Origin: Clostridium thermobutyricum
GTDB taxonomy: Bacteria > Bacillota > Clostridia > Ch29
Length of the DNA: 64,000 nt
Direction: 5' to 3'
NCBI GenBank assembly: GCA_016842005.1
Contig: JAENYD010000011.1
Location: forward strand, 1 to 64,000
The stretch's first letter is position 1. Every line of letters starts with the position of its first letter. The translations under genes and the position numbers were made by a program. Under the pieces are notes generated by a model, which was not told the DNA's origin, made no database searches, and worked only from the letters and a program-made list of their open reading frames with translations. Below are positions 51,391 through 60,443 of this stretch, one piece after another.

Positions 51391-52824
51391 TTGATTACAC
51401 AAAGTAAAGGCAGACTTGAATTCAGAGGCGGTATGCTCGGTTTGTTCTTACCCTTTCTGGTTTTATTCATAGGGATTATGTGGCTGGCTCTTACAGGAAG
51501 GGCGTTACCTATGGCGTTCTGGGCGCCCACTCTGGCTGCTCTCCTCCTGGCTATCATTTTGGCTAAGAACCCCAAGGAGTGTGCTGAAGCCATTATACAG
51601 GGTATGGCGTCCGAGATGGTAGCTATCATGCTTATGGCATGGTTTCTTGCCGGTATCATTGCACAGCTTTTAAAAATCACCGGACTGGTTCAGGGTCTTG
51701 TGTGGGCAGGTATTTCAGTAGGTTTTAAAGGTGCTCTATTTCCTCTTATTACTTTCATCATAGGTTGTCTGGTTTCTACAGCGACAGGTACTGCCATAGG
51801 CAGTATTATAGCCCTTGGTCCTATTCTTTTCCCTGTGGGGGTAGCGCTAGGAGCCAATCCTCCTGCTATGATAGGTGCAATTGTATGTGGAGCATATTTT
51901 GGAGACAATATAGCCCCCGTATCTGACACTACCATAGCATCTGCTTATACCCAGGGTACAGATGTGCCGGCAGTTGTAAGGACAAGGCTCAAGTACGCAC
52001 TGATTGCAGCTGCTATAGCAAGTGTACTCTTTGTCGTATTCGGAGGAGGAGGCACCGTATCTTCGGACAACATGGAATTGCTGGGTGACCTGACGCCCAA
52101 CGGATTACTAATGCTTATTGTACCTGCAGTACTCATATTCCTCATGTTCAAAGGTGTTCACCTGATTGTGGCATTGATGACTACCGGGGCATTCGGTATC
52201 CTGCTTGCAGTGGTATCGGGCCTGATGCCTGCCAGTGAAATACTGGTAATAAACATGGACGAGTTTTCGGTTAGCGGTCTGATTGTAAACGGAATAAACG
52301 GTCTTATAGACATAGCGGTATTTGCATTTTTGTTGATGGGTCTGGTGGGATTGCTTGAACGGGGCGGTTTCCTGGAGATGATAGTGGAAAAGTCCCGTAA
52401 ATTCACCAAGTCACCCAGGAGTGCTGAGATAACGGTAACGATAATAACTATACTAGTGAATATACTGACAGTAGCAAGTACTATAGTTATTATAATGGTA
52501 GGACCTCTGACCCGGAAAATACTGCACAACCAGAGAATCACTCCCGAACGGAGGGCAAATGTACTGGACGCAGTGTCGGCAGGAGTAATGTGCCTGGTAC
52601 CCTTTGCATTTGGTCCTCTGCTGGCGTACATGTTTGCAGGATTCAGCGGGGTGGAAATCAATTTTAGCCTTATTTCCACAATACCATACATGTTCCACGG
52701 TTGGGCATTGCTGGGGGTCATGATATTTGCCGTTATCACCGGCTGGGGCAGAGAATACATGGATGATGAGGCCTTTGAAGCCGAAAGCAAAGAGCTTAAC
52801 CTAATCAGCAAAGGCGGCAAGTAG
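51391..52824 (+). CDS. NhaC family antiporter, copy 2
   Basis: A 477-residue membrane protein with about 12 segments and the NhaC motif GAIVCGAYFGDNIAPVSDTTIASAYTQG near 170. It is a clear paralogue of the carrier at 42132, with the same length and motif positions but different sequence. TTG start after AAGGAGG. A 251-base gap precedes it in which no promoter, riboswitch or terminator was recognised. Its place within the microcompartment operon suggests uptake of the substrate or export of a product in exchange for Na+ or H+. Confidence 0.85.
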   Translation: MITQSKGRLEFRGGMLGLFLPFLVLFIGIMWLALTGRALPMAFWAPTLAALLLAIILAKNPKECAEAIIQGMASEMVAIMLMAWFLAGIIAQLLKITGLVQGLVWAGISVGFKGALFPLITFIIGCLVSTATGTAIGSIIALGPILFPVGVALGANPPAMIGAIVCGAYFGDNIAPVSDTTIASAYTQGTDVPAVVRTRLKYALIAAAIASVLFVVFGGGGTVSSDNMELLGDLTPNGLLMLIVPAVLIFLMFKGVHLIVALMTTGAFGILLAVVSGLMPASEILVINMDEFSVSGLIVNGINGLIDIAVFAFLLMGLVGLLERGGFLEMIVEKSRKFTKSPRSAEITVTIITILVNILTVASTIVIIMVGPLTRKILHNQRITPERRANVLDAVSAGVMCLVPFAFGPLLAYMFAGFSGVEINFSLISTIPYMFHGWALLGVMIFAVITGWGREYMDDEAFEAESKELNLISKGGK

Positions 52825-52833
52825 ACTGAAAAC

Positions 52834-52870
52834 ATCACCGCTGCTTTCAAAGCCTGGGAGCAGCGGTGAT
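52834..52870 (+). terminator. Hairpin between the NhaC-type and third PLP enzyme genes
   Basis: ATCACCGCTGC pairs perfectly with GCAGCGGTGAT (11 bp, 15-base loop). There is no T-run after it, so it may act as an RNA-stability or processing element inside the operon rather than a full terminator. Confidence 0.5.
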
Positions 52871-52895
52871 ATCCTTAAAAAAGGGGCGTAAAATT

Positions 52896-54077
52896 ATGAG
52901 GGGCAGCCAGAACGGAAAAATCAGCTATCTGGACAATGCATGCATGGGAAGGACTTGCCCGGAAGTATTAAACAAAATAAGGGATTTTTTACGACAGATT
53001 GAAAATATTTCAGTGCCTCCTACAGAGGTTACGGTGGAGATGTACGGATACATGGTTAAGGCCAGGGAAGCTGTAGCCAGACTGTTAAATGCCCATTCCG
53101 ATGAGATAGCAATAATTGAGAGCACCTCCCATGGTCTGGGGCTTATAGCTAACAGTATACCTATAGAAAGGAACAACAATGTTTTGGTGTGTGACCTGGA
53201 GTTCTTTGCATCAACACTATGCTGGAAGGCCCGTCAGGAGGAAATTGGATTTGAAATTCGGAAAGTGGCAACGCAGAATGGAGAAACCCGGATTTCTGAT
53301 TTTGCTTCGGTAATAGATAGGAATACAAGAGCCATAGTAATAAGTGCAGTTCAGGAAGTAAACGGCTATAGGGCCGATATAAGGGGTTTAAGCAAACTGG
53401 CCGGAGAATACGGTTGCTACCTGATTGTAGATGGTATTCAGGAGGCGGGTGCATTGAAGGTGGACCTGTCCGAATTGGATGTGGATGTTTACTGTTCGGG
53501 AGGACACAAGTGGCTCAGGAATCCTTTCGGCACAGGCTTTCTTTATGTAAACAAGAGAATCAAAGACCGGCTTAAGCCGCCTTTCTACGGCTATTTCAAT
53601 ACTCTAGAACCTGAGAAAGGGTGGCAGAATTATCTGGAGTCCCCCGACAGAACACCTTTCGATCCTTTTCTGGTTGTACAGTCCGCACAGAAGTTCGAAA
53701 CGGGTGGTACTGCAAACTATATGGGAGCTCTGGGATTGTACGAGAACATCAGCCGGATGCTGGAATACGGCATAGAGAATATTGAGAAGAAAATAATGGA
53801 ATTAAATAGTATGCTCATTAAAGGATTAAAGGACCTGAACCTGGAGATAACAAGCAGTGACAGTATTGAGAACAGGTCAGGCATAACTTCCTTTAAGCTC
53901 CCGGGAGGGCTGGAGCAGGAACGAAAACTTAATGTGCAGTTGGCGGCGAACAAAGTTTTTACTTCGCTGAGATATACCTCAGGTATAGGGGGCATCAGAG
54001 TTTCGCCTCACTATTATAATACTGCCGAGGATATAGAACGACTGCTGGATGTAACAGAAAAATTTATTAAGGGGTGA
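52896..54077 (+). CDS. Class V PLP enzyme 3
   Basis: About 393 residues. YLDNACMGRTCPEVLN at the start, IIESTSHGLGLIANS, VDGIQEAG and the PLP lysine in CSGGHKWLRNPFGTGFLYVN (Lys205) define a class V enzyme. It shares with the protein at 49172 the FYGYFNTLEPEKGW-type loop and a FETGGTANYMGALGLYENI region. ATG 52896 is chosen since AAGGGGCG precedes it; GTG 52866 falls in a hairpin stem. Three related PLP enzymes in one operon suggest successive or alternative steps on one substrate class. Confidence 0.87.
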   Translation: MRGSQNGKISYLDNACMGRTCPEVLNKIRDFLRQIENISVPPTEVTVEMYGYMVKAREAVARLLNAHSDEIAIIESTSHGLGLIANSIPIERNNNVLVCDLEFFASTLCWKARQEEIGFEIRKVATQNGETRISDFASVIDRNTRAIVISAVQEVNGYRADIRGLSKLAGEYGCYLIVDGIQEAGALKVDLSELDVDVYCSGGHKWLRNPFGTGFLYVNKRIKDRLKPPFYGYFNTLEPEKGWQNYLESPDRTPFDPFLVVQSAQKFETGGTANYMGALGLYENISRMLEYGIENIEKKIMELNSMLIKGLKDLNLEITSSDSIENRSGITSFKLPGGLEQERKLNVQLAANKVFTSLRYTSGIGGIRVSPHYYNTAEDIERLLDVTEKFIKG

Positions 54078-54168
54078 TATGCGGGCCACGCCGTTTGCAG
54101 TCTGAAACCGGCAATATCTGCAGCAGCCAGGGGTGCAGGGGAATCTTACAGAAGAAGAGAGTGATAAG

Positions 54169-55890
54169 ATGAAGAAAAAATTCATTTTACTGTGTACTGG
54201 CTTCAGTTTGGTGACCACGCTTATAATAAGTATTGTGCTTGTTGACTGTATGCAGAGTATAGTTCTGGACGCAATCAGCAGTCACGAAACCGGATGGTCA
54301 TCCGGGCAGGCAAACGAGGTAGTAGTTGCCGTTAAGATTTCAATAATCAGAATACTGCTCATTGCTGGGGCGGTTGTTGCCTTTGTATCATTTCTGCTCT
54401 CTGCATATGTTACCCGATGGCTATTTCTGCCTTTTCACGAAGTCAGGAAAATCCTTGAGCAAATAAATAAAGGAAGCCTCAATAAAAGTATTAGGAAATT
54501 GAAAGACAGTGATCTGAACGAAATCGGAGGGCTTATAAACAATATATTGTCAAATATAAAGAGGATGATGGGAGATATTATATTAATTGCTGAAAAAACG
54601 GATATTTATTCGGGGAAGGTAACCCGGAACGGGGAAATTGCCAACAGGACTTCGCAGGAAATAGCAACAGCGGTATCTGAGGTTTCACAGGGGATAGCAT
54701 ATCAATCGGAGCACATAGAGAAAACAAGCAATAACACTTTCTCTATGCTTCAGAATGCAGAAAAAATTTCAGAGCTGGCAAAGAACTCTATAGATATTTC
54801 TCAAGACATGCAGAGTGTTATTAATTCCAATAACGACATTTTGGGCGAAGTAATAAATAGAATGAAAGCCAATGCCGAGAAAGATATTCAACTATTCCAA
54901 AAGATTGAAAGATTAAAGAAAGAAGCCAGTGAAATAGATAATATCACCACTACTGTGACTTATATGAGCGAACAGACAAATCTGCTGGCATTAAATGCGG
55001 CTATAGAGGCGGCGAGAGCAGGTGAGGCTGGCAGGGGCTTTACGGTTGTTTCGGAGGAAGTCAGAAAACTGGCCCAACAATCTGCCCATTCCGCCGAAGA
55101 AATTAAATCGCTGGTGGAAAAGATTATCGCTGAGATACAGGTAATAGCCGGAGAAATTGGAAACAAGGCATCTGGCGCCAGTGAAAATATTGGATTTGCC
55201 AATGATGCAAAGGATTCTTTTGCAAAGACTATCTTATCTACCGAGAAAGTGGTGGAAGCAATCAAGGGGATAAACGACCTGGTTGATGAGGAAAAAGAAA
55301 TGGCGATGGAAATCAATACATCCATGAAAGAGATATCTGCAATTGTTCAGCAATCAGCGGCGAATTCTCAACAGACTGCAGCGTCCACTCAGGAGCAGTC
55401 CAGTTTTATTCACGAGGTAGTCAATGCCATGAAACAGCTTAATAAAATGACACAGGAAGTTTTTAACATTGCCAACAACTATGTTAAAAGTATTGTATTT
55501 GATGACCGTACAAAAGAGATAATCAATGAGAGCATGGCAGTATTAAGGGAGATTTCTAATGATGAAAGATTGTACTCAATGGACTGGGACAGGACTTCTC
55601 CGATTTTGCAGCAGTATGTGAACAAATACAAGCAGTTTAACATCCTTAGTATAATGGATGAAAAGGGAGTGTTTAGAGGATGTAACTTCATGGATTATAA
55701 TACTACAGTCGATAACTTGGATTTTTCCCATAGAGAGTATTATAAGGAAAGTATCCGGGGCAAAGAATATGTTTCTGACCCTCTTATATCCATACCTTCA
55801 TATAAATATGGTGTGCCCATATCATGCCCTATTAGAAATAAGGGGGAAATCATTGGGGTAATAATGGGAGAGATCAGTATAGAAATATAA
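54169..55890 (+). CDS. Methyl-accepting chemotaxis protein with C-terminal sensor domain
   Basis: About 574 residues. Two membrane helices (about 5-25 and 62-86) enclose only some 36 extracytoplasmic residues. A HAMP-like region, the methyl-accepting coiled coil and the hairpin tip ([28 protein letters not shown] near 279-306) follow. The last 130 residues (about 445-574) look like a Cache/PAS-type sensor: [16 protein letters not shown], then [20 protein letters not shown] and a final [19 protein letters not shown] sensor placed after the signalling domain in the cytoplasm is unusual. The gene sits between the PLP enzyme and Por genes and may steer cells toward the operon's substrate. ATG preceded by GAAGAGAGTGAT. 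Confidence 0.85.
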   Translation: MKKKFILLCTGFSLVTTLIISIVLVDCMQSIVLDAISSHETGWSSGQANEVVVAVKISIIRILLIAGAVVAFVSFLLSAYVTRWLFLPFHEVRKILEQINKGSLNKSIRKLKDSDLNEIGGLINNILSNIKRMMGDIILIAEKTDIYSGKVTRNGEIANRTSQEIATAVSEVSQGIAYQSEHIEKTSNNTFSMLQNAEKISELAKNSIDISQDMQSVINSNNDILGEVINRMKANAEKDIQLFQKIERLKKEASEIDNITTTVTYMSEQTNLLALNAAIEAARAGEAGRGFTVVSEEVRKLAQQSAHSAEEIKSLVEKIIAEIQVIAGEIGNKASGASENIGFANDAKDSFAKTILSTEKVVEAIKGINDLVDEEKEMAMEINTSMKEISAIVQQSAANSQQTAASTQEQSSFIHEVVNAMKQLNKMTQEVFNIANNYVKSIVFDDRTKEIINESMAVLREISNDERLYSMDWDRTSPILQQYVNKYKQFNILSIMDEKGVFRGCNFMDYNTTVDNLDFSHREYYKESIRGKEYVSDPLISIPSYKYGVPISCPIRNKGEIIGVIMGEISIEI

Positions 55891-55981
55891 TATGGAAAAG
55901 GGGTACACAAACCGGAAAGAAATATTGAAAGACTGTAGCTCTCACGTATCACTACACAAAATGCAAAGGGGGTACACAACA

Positions 55982-56521
55982 TTGAAAGAGATAAGGCTAC
56001 ATGGAAGAGGCGGTATGGGGACTGTAAAGGCAGCGGAGATACTGGTATATGCATCGGTAATGGAAGGAAACTATGGCAATTCCATACCTTTCTTCGGGTT
56101 TGAGCGGCAGGGGGCCCCTGTCACATCGTTTGTGCGGCTGGATGACAAACCCATCCGACCCAAAAATCAGGTATATAATCCTGATGCGGTAATAGTTCTT
56201 GACCCGACAATAATGAATGCTGTAGATGTTTTTGAAGGCATGACAGGTAGCGGGGTATTGGTGCTGAATACCGCTATACCTCCGGAAGACTTAGATATAC
56301 CCGATAATGTCAAAACAGTTGCAACGGTGGATGCAACAAAAATTTCCCTGGAACTGCTGGGCAGACCGATTACCAACACCATCATGCTCGGGGCTTTCGT
56401 AAAAGCCACTGACTGGGTCAGGCTGGAGGCAGTATCAGAGAGATCAGGAGACCTTTTCGGTGAAAAAAACATAGAAGCCGTAAGGGCAGGATATGAACAG
56501 ACAGCAGTCGTAAAAAGGTGA
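55982..56521 (+). CDS. porG: Pyruvate/2-oxoacid:ferredoxin oxidoreductase, gamma subunit
   Basis: About 179 residues with EIRLHGRGGMGTVKAAEIL at the start and FGFERQGAPVTSFVRL, the POR gamma signature. First gene of a gamma-delta-alpha-beta set as in four-subunit PORs. TTG 55982 is preferred because AAAGGGGG precedes it and the protein then begins exactly like other gamma subunits; an in-frame ATG at 55892 would add 30 unrelated residues right after the chemoreceptor stop. A near-repeat of the AAAAGGGGTACACAA site occurs at the upstream position too. Confidence 0.9.
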   Translation: MKEIRLHGRGGMGTVKAAEILVYASVMEGNYGNSIPFFGFERQGAPVTSFVRLDDKPIRPKNQVYNPDAVIVLDPTIMNAVDVFEGMTGSGVLVLNTAIPPEDLDIPDNVKTVATVDATKISLELLGRPITNTIMLGAFVKATDWVRLEAVSERSGDLFGEKNIEAVRAGYEQTAVVKR

Positions 56522-56536
56522 GGAAGGGTGAGGCAT

Positions 56537-56803
56537 ATGAAATTCAAAAGCAAATATATTGTTCCCATTGGTTGTGAAGGAATATACCAATTAAACACCG
56601 GAGACTGGAGAACCCGCAGACCTGTCATGGATAAGGAGAAATGTAGCAGGTGCGGGATATGCTTTCTGTACTGTCCGGTGTTCTCAATAGAAAAAAAAGG
56701 CGGAGCATTTGAGATAAACTATGACTACTGCAAGGGGTGTGCAATATGTGCCTATGAATGCCCTGAAAAAGCAATAAACATGGTACCAGAGGAGGGGGAA
56801 TAA
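56537..56803 (+). CDS. porD: Pyruvate/2-oxoacid:ferredoxin oxidoreductase, delta (ferredoxin) subunit
   Basis: About 88 residues with two [4Fe-4S] motifs, CSRCGICFLYCP and CKGCAICAYECP. The segment WRTRRPVMDKEKCSRC is typical of PorD. It passes electrons from the TPP/[4Fe-4S] core to ferredoxin. ATG 56537 is used because GGAAGGGTGAGG precedes it. It ends two bases before the alpha gene. Confidence 0.92.
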   Translation: MKFKSKYIVPIGCEGIYQLNTGDWRTRRPVMDKEKCSRCGICFLYCPVFSIEKKGGAFEINYDYCKGCAICAYECPEKAINMVPEEGE

Positions 56804-56804
56804 T

Positions 56805-57989
56805 ATGCCTAGGATAGACGTAATGAACGGGAACAAAGCAGCGGCAGTCGGTGCGGCCCTTGCACGGCCCGGTGTAATAGCGGCTTACCCTATTACTCCC
56901 CAGACGCCCATAGTGGAATATCTTACTCAGTTTGCCGTCGATGGCATCCTGGACAGCACCATGAGTGAGGTGGAGTCCGAACTGTCTGCAATGAGTATAC
57001 TAACAGGTGCATCTTTAGCCGGTTCTAGGACATTTACCGCAACATCGTCCCAGGGATTGTCGCTGATGTATGAGCCATATTTCAGGGCATCTACGTTACG
57101 GCTTCCCATAGTAATGGGTATTGCCAACAGGGAGATGATTTCTCCCCAGACCGTCTGGGGCGGGCCCCAGGATTCCCTGTCCATCAGGGATGCTGGCTGG
57201 CTGCAGATTTACGTTGAAGATAACCAGGAAATCCTGGATATGATGATACAGGCATTCAAGATTGCAGAGGATAAAAGGGTATTATTACCTATAAATATAT
57301 GCTACGACGGTTTTTACCTGTCCCATATGACCGAAAAAGTGATAATCCCCGATCAGGAAGCGGTAGATAGATTCCTACCGGAGTACAAACCTGACCACAT
57401 AATCTTGGACCCTGAAAATCCCATGGCGGTTGACCCGCTGACAAACGGTGACCTGCTTATGGAATACAGATACAAGCATATGGAGGCCCAGCAGAATGCC
57501 CTGCAGGTAATCCAGGAAGTGGACAGAACCTTTGCCGGGGAGTTTGGCAGGGGATACGGCGGGTTGGTAGAGGAATACAGGTGCGAAGACGCGGATATAG
57601 TGCTTGTTACCATGGGCTCTATGACGGGAGCAGCCAGGGAAGCAGTGGACAGAAAAAGAAATCAGGACAAAAGGGTGGGACTTTTGAAAATAAGAGCAGT
57701 TAGACCTTTTCCGTGGGAACCGGTACTGGGCGCTTTAAAGAATAAAAAGGCCTATGGGGTAGTGGACCGTAATGTTTCCTTTGGCTGGAATACAGGGATT
57801 ATATACCAGGAAGTTCGCTCATCTCTTTATGAGCATGACGGCACCATTCCATCCGTTCCTTTCATTGGAGGACTCGGAGGAGAAGACCTGACTGTGGAAC
57901 ACTTCGAATATGCCATAGATAAAATAAATGAAACAGCGCAGACAGGCAAAACAGGGAAGAAAACTATCTGGTTAACAAGGGAAGGGTAG
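56805..57989 (+). CDS. porA: Pyruvate/2-oxoacid:ferredoxin oxidoreductase, alpha subunit
   Basis: A 394-residue alpha subunit with the AAYPITPQTPIVEYL substrate/TPP-pyrimidine segment, SEVESELSAMSILTGASLAGSRTFTATSSQGL and WGGPQDSLSIRDAGW. It forms the catalytic heterotetramer with beta, gamma and delta. In this operon it would oxidise the 2-oxoacid (pyruvate or a homologue) produced by the PLP/RidA steps to acyl-CoA and CO2. The substrate preference cannot be fixed from sequence alone. Confidence 0.92.
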   Translation: MPRIDVMNGNKAAAVGAALARPGVIAAYPITPQTPIVEYLTQFAVDGILDSTMSEVESELSAMSILTGASLAGSRTFTATSSQGLSLMYEPYFRASTLRLPIVMGIANREMISPQTVWGGPQDSLSIRDAGWLQIYVEDNQEILDMMIQAFKIAEDKRVLLPINICYDGFYLSHMTEKVIIPDQEAVDRFLPEYKPDHIILDPENPMAVDPLTNGDLLMEYRYKHMEAQQNALQVIQEVDRTFAGEFGRGYGGLVEEYRCEDADIVLVTMGSMTGAAREAVDRKRNQDKRVGLLKIRAVRPFPWEPVLGALKNKKAYGVVDRNVSFGWNTGIIYQEVRSSLYEHDGTIPSVPFIGGLGGEDLTVEHFEYAIDKINETAQTGKTGKKTIWLTREG

Positions 57990-57999
57990 GGTGATATAC

Positions 58000-58905
58000 A
58001 TGAATATAATTGATAAACTGGCAACCAGTGAAGAAATTATATCTCCGGGTATTTCCGCCTGTGTAGGTTGTAATGTAGAACTAACCCTGAGAACGGTAAT
58101 GAGGGTTCTGGGTCCGAATACCATTTTTGCCATACCACCGGGATGTATGGGAGGGGTAGGGGTTGTAGGCTGGGATAAGCAGTCAGGGGCTAAAGCTCCC
58201 GTGTTTTTCCCTCTGCTTGATAACACCGCTTCCATGCTGGCAGGAATTAAACTGCACTATGAAAGGATAGGCAGGGATGTGAATGTAGTGGCCTTTGCCG
58301 GTGACGGTGCAACGGTGGACGCAGGTTTTCAGTGCTTATCAGGGGCTGCGGAAAGAGGCGACAAAATAATATATATATGCTATGACAACGAAGGTTATAT
58401 GAATACGGGATATCAGAGAAGCGGATCCACTACCAAAGGGGCATGGACCAGTACCACTCCTGTAAGCAGTGAGGGAAGAGGAGGTAAAAAGCAGCATAAG
58501 AAGGACTTTCCCATGATAATGGCCATGCATGACCTGTCATACATGGCTACAGCAAACCCCGCATATATACCGGATATGGTTAAGAAAGTGGAGAAGGCGA
58601 TAGAAAAGTCTAGGGAGGGTCTGGTATATATACATGTATATAATCCATGCCTTACCGGATGGGGTATCAAATCTGAAGAGAGTATTGAAGTTGCAAGGCT
58701 GGCAGTACAAACCAACTTTGCACCGCTTTATGAAGTGGAGAACGGCAAATACAGGATTACTGTGAATATTAAGAAACCCAAACCCGTTAAGGAATACATT
58801 GGCAGGATTAAGAAATTCTCGCACTTAAACGAGCAAGAAATAAGTGAACTGCAGGAACTTACCGATGCTAAGTGGAACAGGCTTAAAAATCTGGCCGGCT
58901 TATAA
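58000..58905 (+). CDS. porB: Pyruvate/2-oxoacid:ferredoxin oxidoreductase, beta subunit
   Basis: About 301 residues. The TPP/Mg motif FAGDGATVDAGFQ...YDNEGYMNTGYQRSG lies near 101-145, and cluster cysteines include GISACVGCN at the N-terminus. ATG 58000 is preferred to GTG 57991 because GGGTAGGGTGAT precedes it. The last 80 residues include the EQEISELQELTDAKWNRL helix common in this subunit. Acd genes follow, so acyl-CoA made here would be used for ATP. Confidence 0.92.
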   Translation: MNIIDKLATSEEIISPGISACVGCNVELTLRTVMRVLGPNTIFAIPPGCMGGVGVVGWDKQSGAKAPVFFPLLDNTASMLAGIKLHYERIGRDVNVVAFAGDGATVDAGFQCLSGAAERGDKIIYICYDNEGYMNTGYQRSGSTTKGAWTSTTPVSSEGRGGKKQHKKDFPMIMAMHDLSYMATANPAYIPDMVKKVEKAIEKSREGLVYIHVYNPCLTGWGIKSEESIEVARLAVQTNFAPLYEVENGKYRITVNIKKPKPVKEYIGRIKKFSHLNEQEISELQELTDAKWNRLKNLAGL

Positions 58906-58979
58906 ACATCTGTAAATATAATGAGGGCTAGATTATGTTCGGCTGGCTGTCTGTGCACAAAAACATAGGGGGGGAGTTC

Positions 58980-60443
58980 GTGACACTGAAAAATCTTGAT
59001 GCTTTGTTCAATCCGGAGAATATTGCTGTAGTGGGTGCATCCAATAACCCGGGCAAGGCGGGCTATGTAATACTGCAGAACCTGATAAATATGGGATATC
59101 CGGGAAAAATTTTTCCTGTAAACAATAAAGATGAAAAGATTTTGGGGTTGACGACTTACAGAAAACTATCAGAGATACCCGAGAAGGTTGAGCTTGTTGT
59201 TTTGATAACCCCTTCTCAATTAATATTTGAAATCATGGATGATCTGGAAGTCAGGATGCAGGAGAGAAATGATGTGAGGGCTGTAGTATGCGCTGCTGCA
59301 AATTACGGAGAAACAAAAACAGAAGAAGGCATTAAAAGGCAGAATATCTTGATGGAGACAACTTCCAAATACGGTATAAGGGTAGTAGGGCCAAACTGTA
59401 TAGGTGTAATAGATAATATAAATAGAGTGGACACAACCTTTGTGGAAACTCTGCTGCCCAAAGAAAGCAGAGGACGGAAAGGTAGTATAAGTTTTATATC
59501 ACAGAGCGGGGCCGTAGCAGCTTCCATATTGATGTGGGGAGCTTCACAGCCTGTCCCCATATCCTTCAACAAATTTGTTTCAATAGGAAATATGGCAGAC
59601 GTGGATTTTATTGACTTGCTGGAATATTTGGAACAGGACCAGGATACCAGGGTAATAGGCATGTATCTGGAAGGGTATCCGGAAGGATACAGGTTAATGG
59701 AGGTATTGTCCAGGATTACAAAAAAGAAACCCGTTGTGGTCTTGAAGGTAGGACGCAGTGAGAAGGGGGCATCAGCTGCCAACTCTCATACCGGATCCCT
59801 TGCAGGGTCCGACAAGGTATATGACAGCGCCTTCAAGCAGTTCGGCATAATACGAGTAAACACCATGGAAGAGCTGATGGATACGTTGCAGGCATTCGAT
59901 AAACTACCTTTACCCGCTGATGAAGCTTTGTTTATACTTTCCCAGGCGGGAGGCCCGGGTATTTTCTGTACTGATGCGGTAAGCAGGCACAGTTTCGTGA
60001 AGATGCCGATAATATCAGACGGGACAAAAGAAGAACTAAAAAAAATGCTGCCGCCTATGGCAAATATTTGTAATCCGGAGGGATACGCAGATATTACTGC
60101 AGCGGCAAATCCATATCATCACAAGGAATCACTACGACTTCTCCTGGAAGATCCGACTGTATCGGGAGTAATCCTCATAACGGTTGTTCCTACATTTTTA
60201 TCGCAGGAAGAGCTGGCTCAGTCATTAATAAACCTGTATAAGGGAGAAGGATATATTCACAGGAAGCCGGTATTTATGGTTATCATGGCAGGAAGTTATG
60301 TTAGAGGCTGCAGGGAAAGGTTGGAAAAGGAAGGTATATACACCTTTGAAACACCTGACAGGGCTGCCAATGCTGCGGCAAATCTTATAAAATATACATT
60401 ATTTCTCAAGAAGATCCGTAGTAGGGGGGAGCTAAATGATTAA
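58980..60443 (+). CDS. acdA: ADP-forming acyl-CoA synthetase, alpha subunit
   Basis: About 488 residues. A CoA-binding Rossmann domain (LFNPENIAVVGASNNPGKAGY) is followed by two succinyl-CoA-synthetase-like domains with VVGPNCIGV, FISQSGAVA and the phospho-histidine loop NSHTGSLAGSD. It forms acid and ATP from acyl-CoA, ADP and phosphate via a His-phosphate. GTG 58980 is chosen from the GGGGGGGAG just before; it gives the standard N-terminus. The stop overlaps the beta gene by 8 bases. This gives the operon an ATP yield not needing Pta/Ack. Confidence 0.9.
   Translation: MTLKNLDALFNPENIAVVGASNNPGKAGYVILQNLINMGYPGKIFPVNNKDEKILGLTTYRKLSEIPEKVELVVLITPSQLIFEIMDDLEVRMQERNDVRAVVCAAANYGETKTEEGIKRQNILMETTSKYGIRVVGPNCIGVIDNINRVDTTFVETLLPKESRGRKGSISFISQSGAVAASILMWGASQPVPISFNKFVSIGNMADVDFIDLLEYLEQDQDTRVIGMYLEGYPEGYRLMEVLSRITKKKPVVVLKVGRSEKGASAANSHTGSLAGSDKVYDSAFKQFGIIRVNTMEELMDTLQAFDKLPLPADEALFILSQAGGPGIFCTDAVSRHSFVKMPIISDGTKEELKKMLPPMANICNPEGYADITAAANPYHHKESLRLLLEDPTVSGVILITVVPTFLSQEELAQSLINLYKGEGYIHRKPVFMVIMAGSYVRGCRERLEKEGIYTFETPDRAANAAANLIKYTLFLKKIRSRGELND

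Noticed and set aside
55892-55981. Thirty-residue N-terminal extension of the Por gamma subunit
   Set aside because: TTG 55982 has a good ribosome site and gives the normal start; the upstream part only holds a near-repeat of the same ribosome-site sequence.
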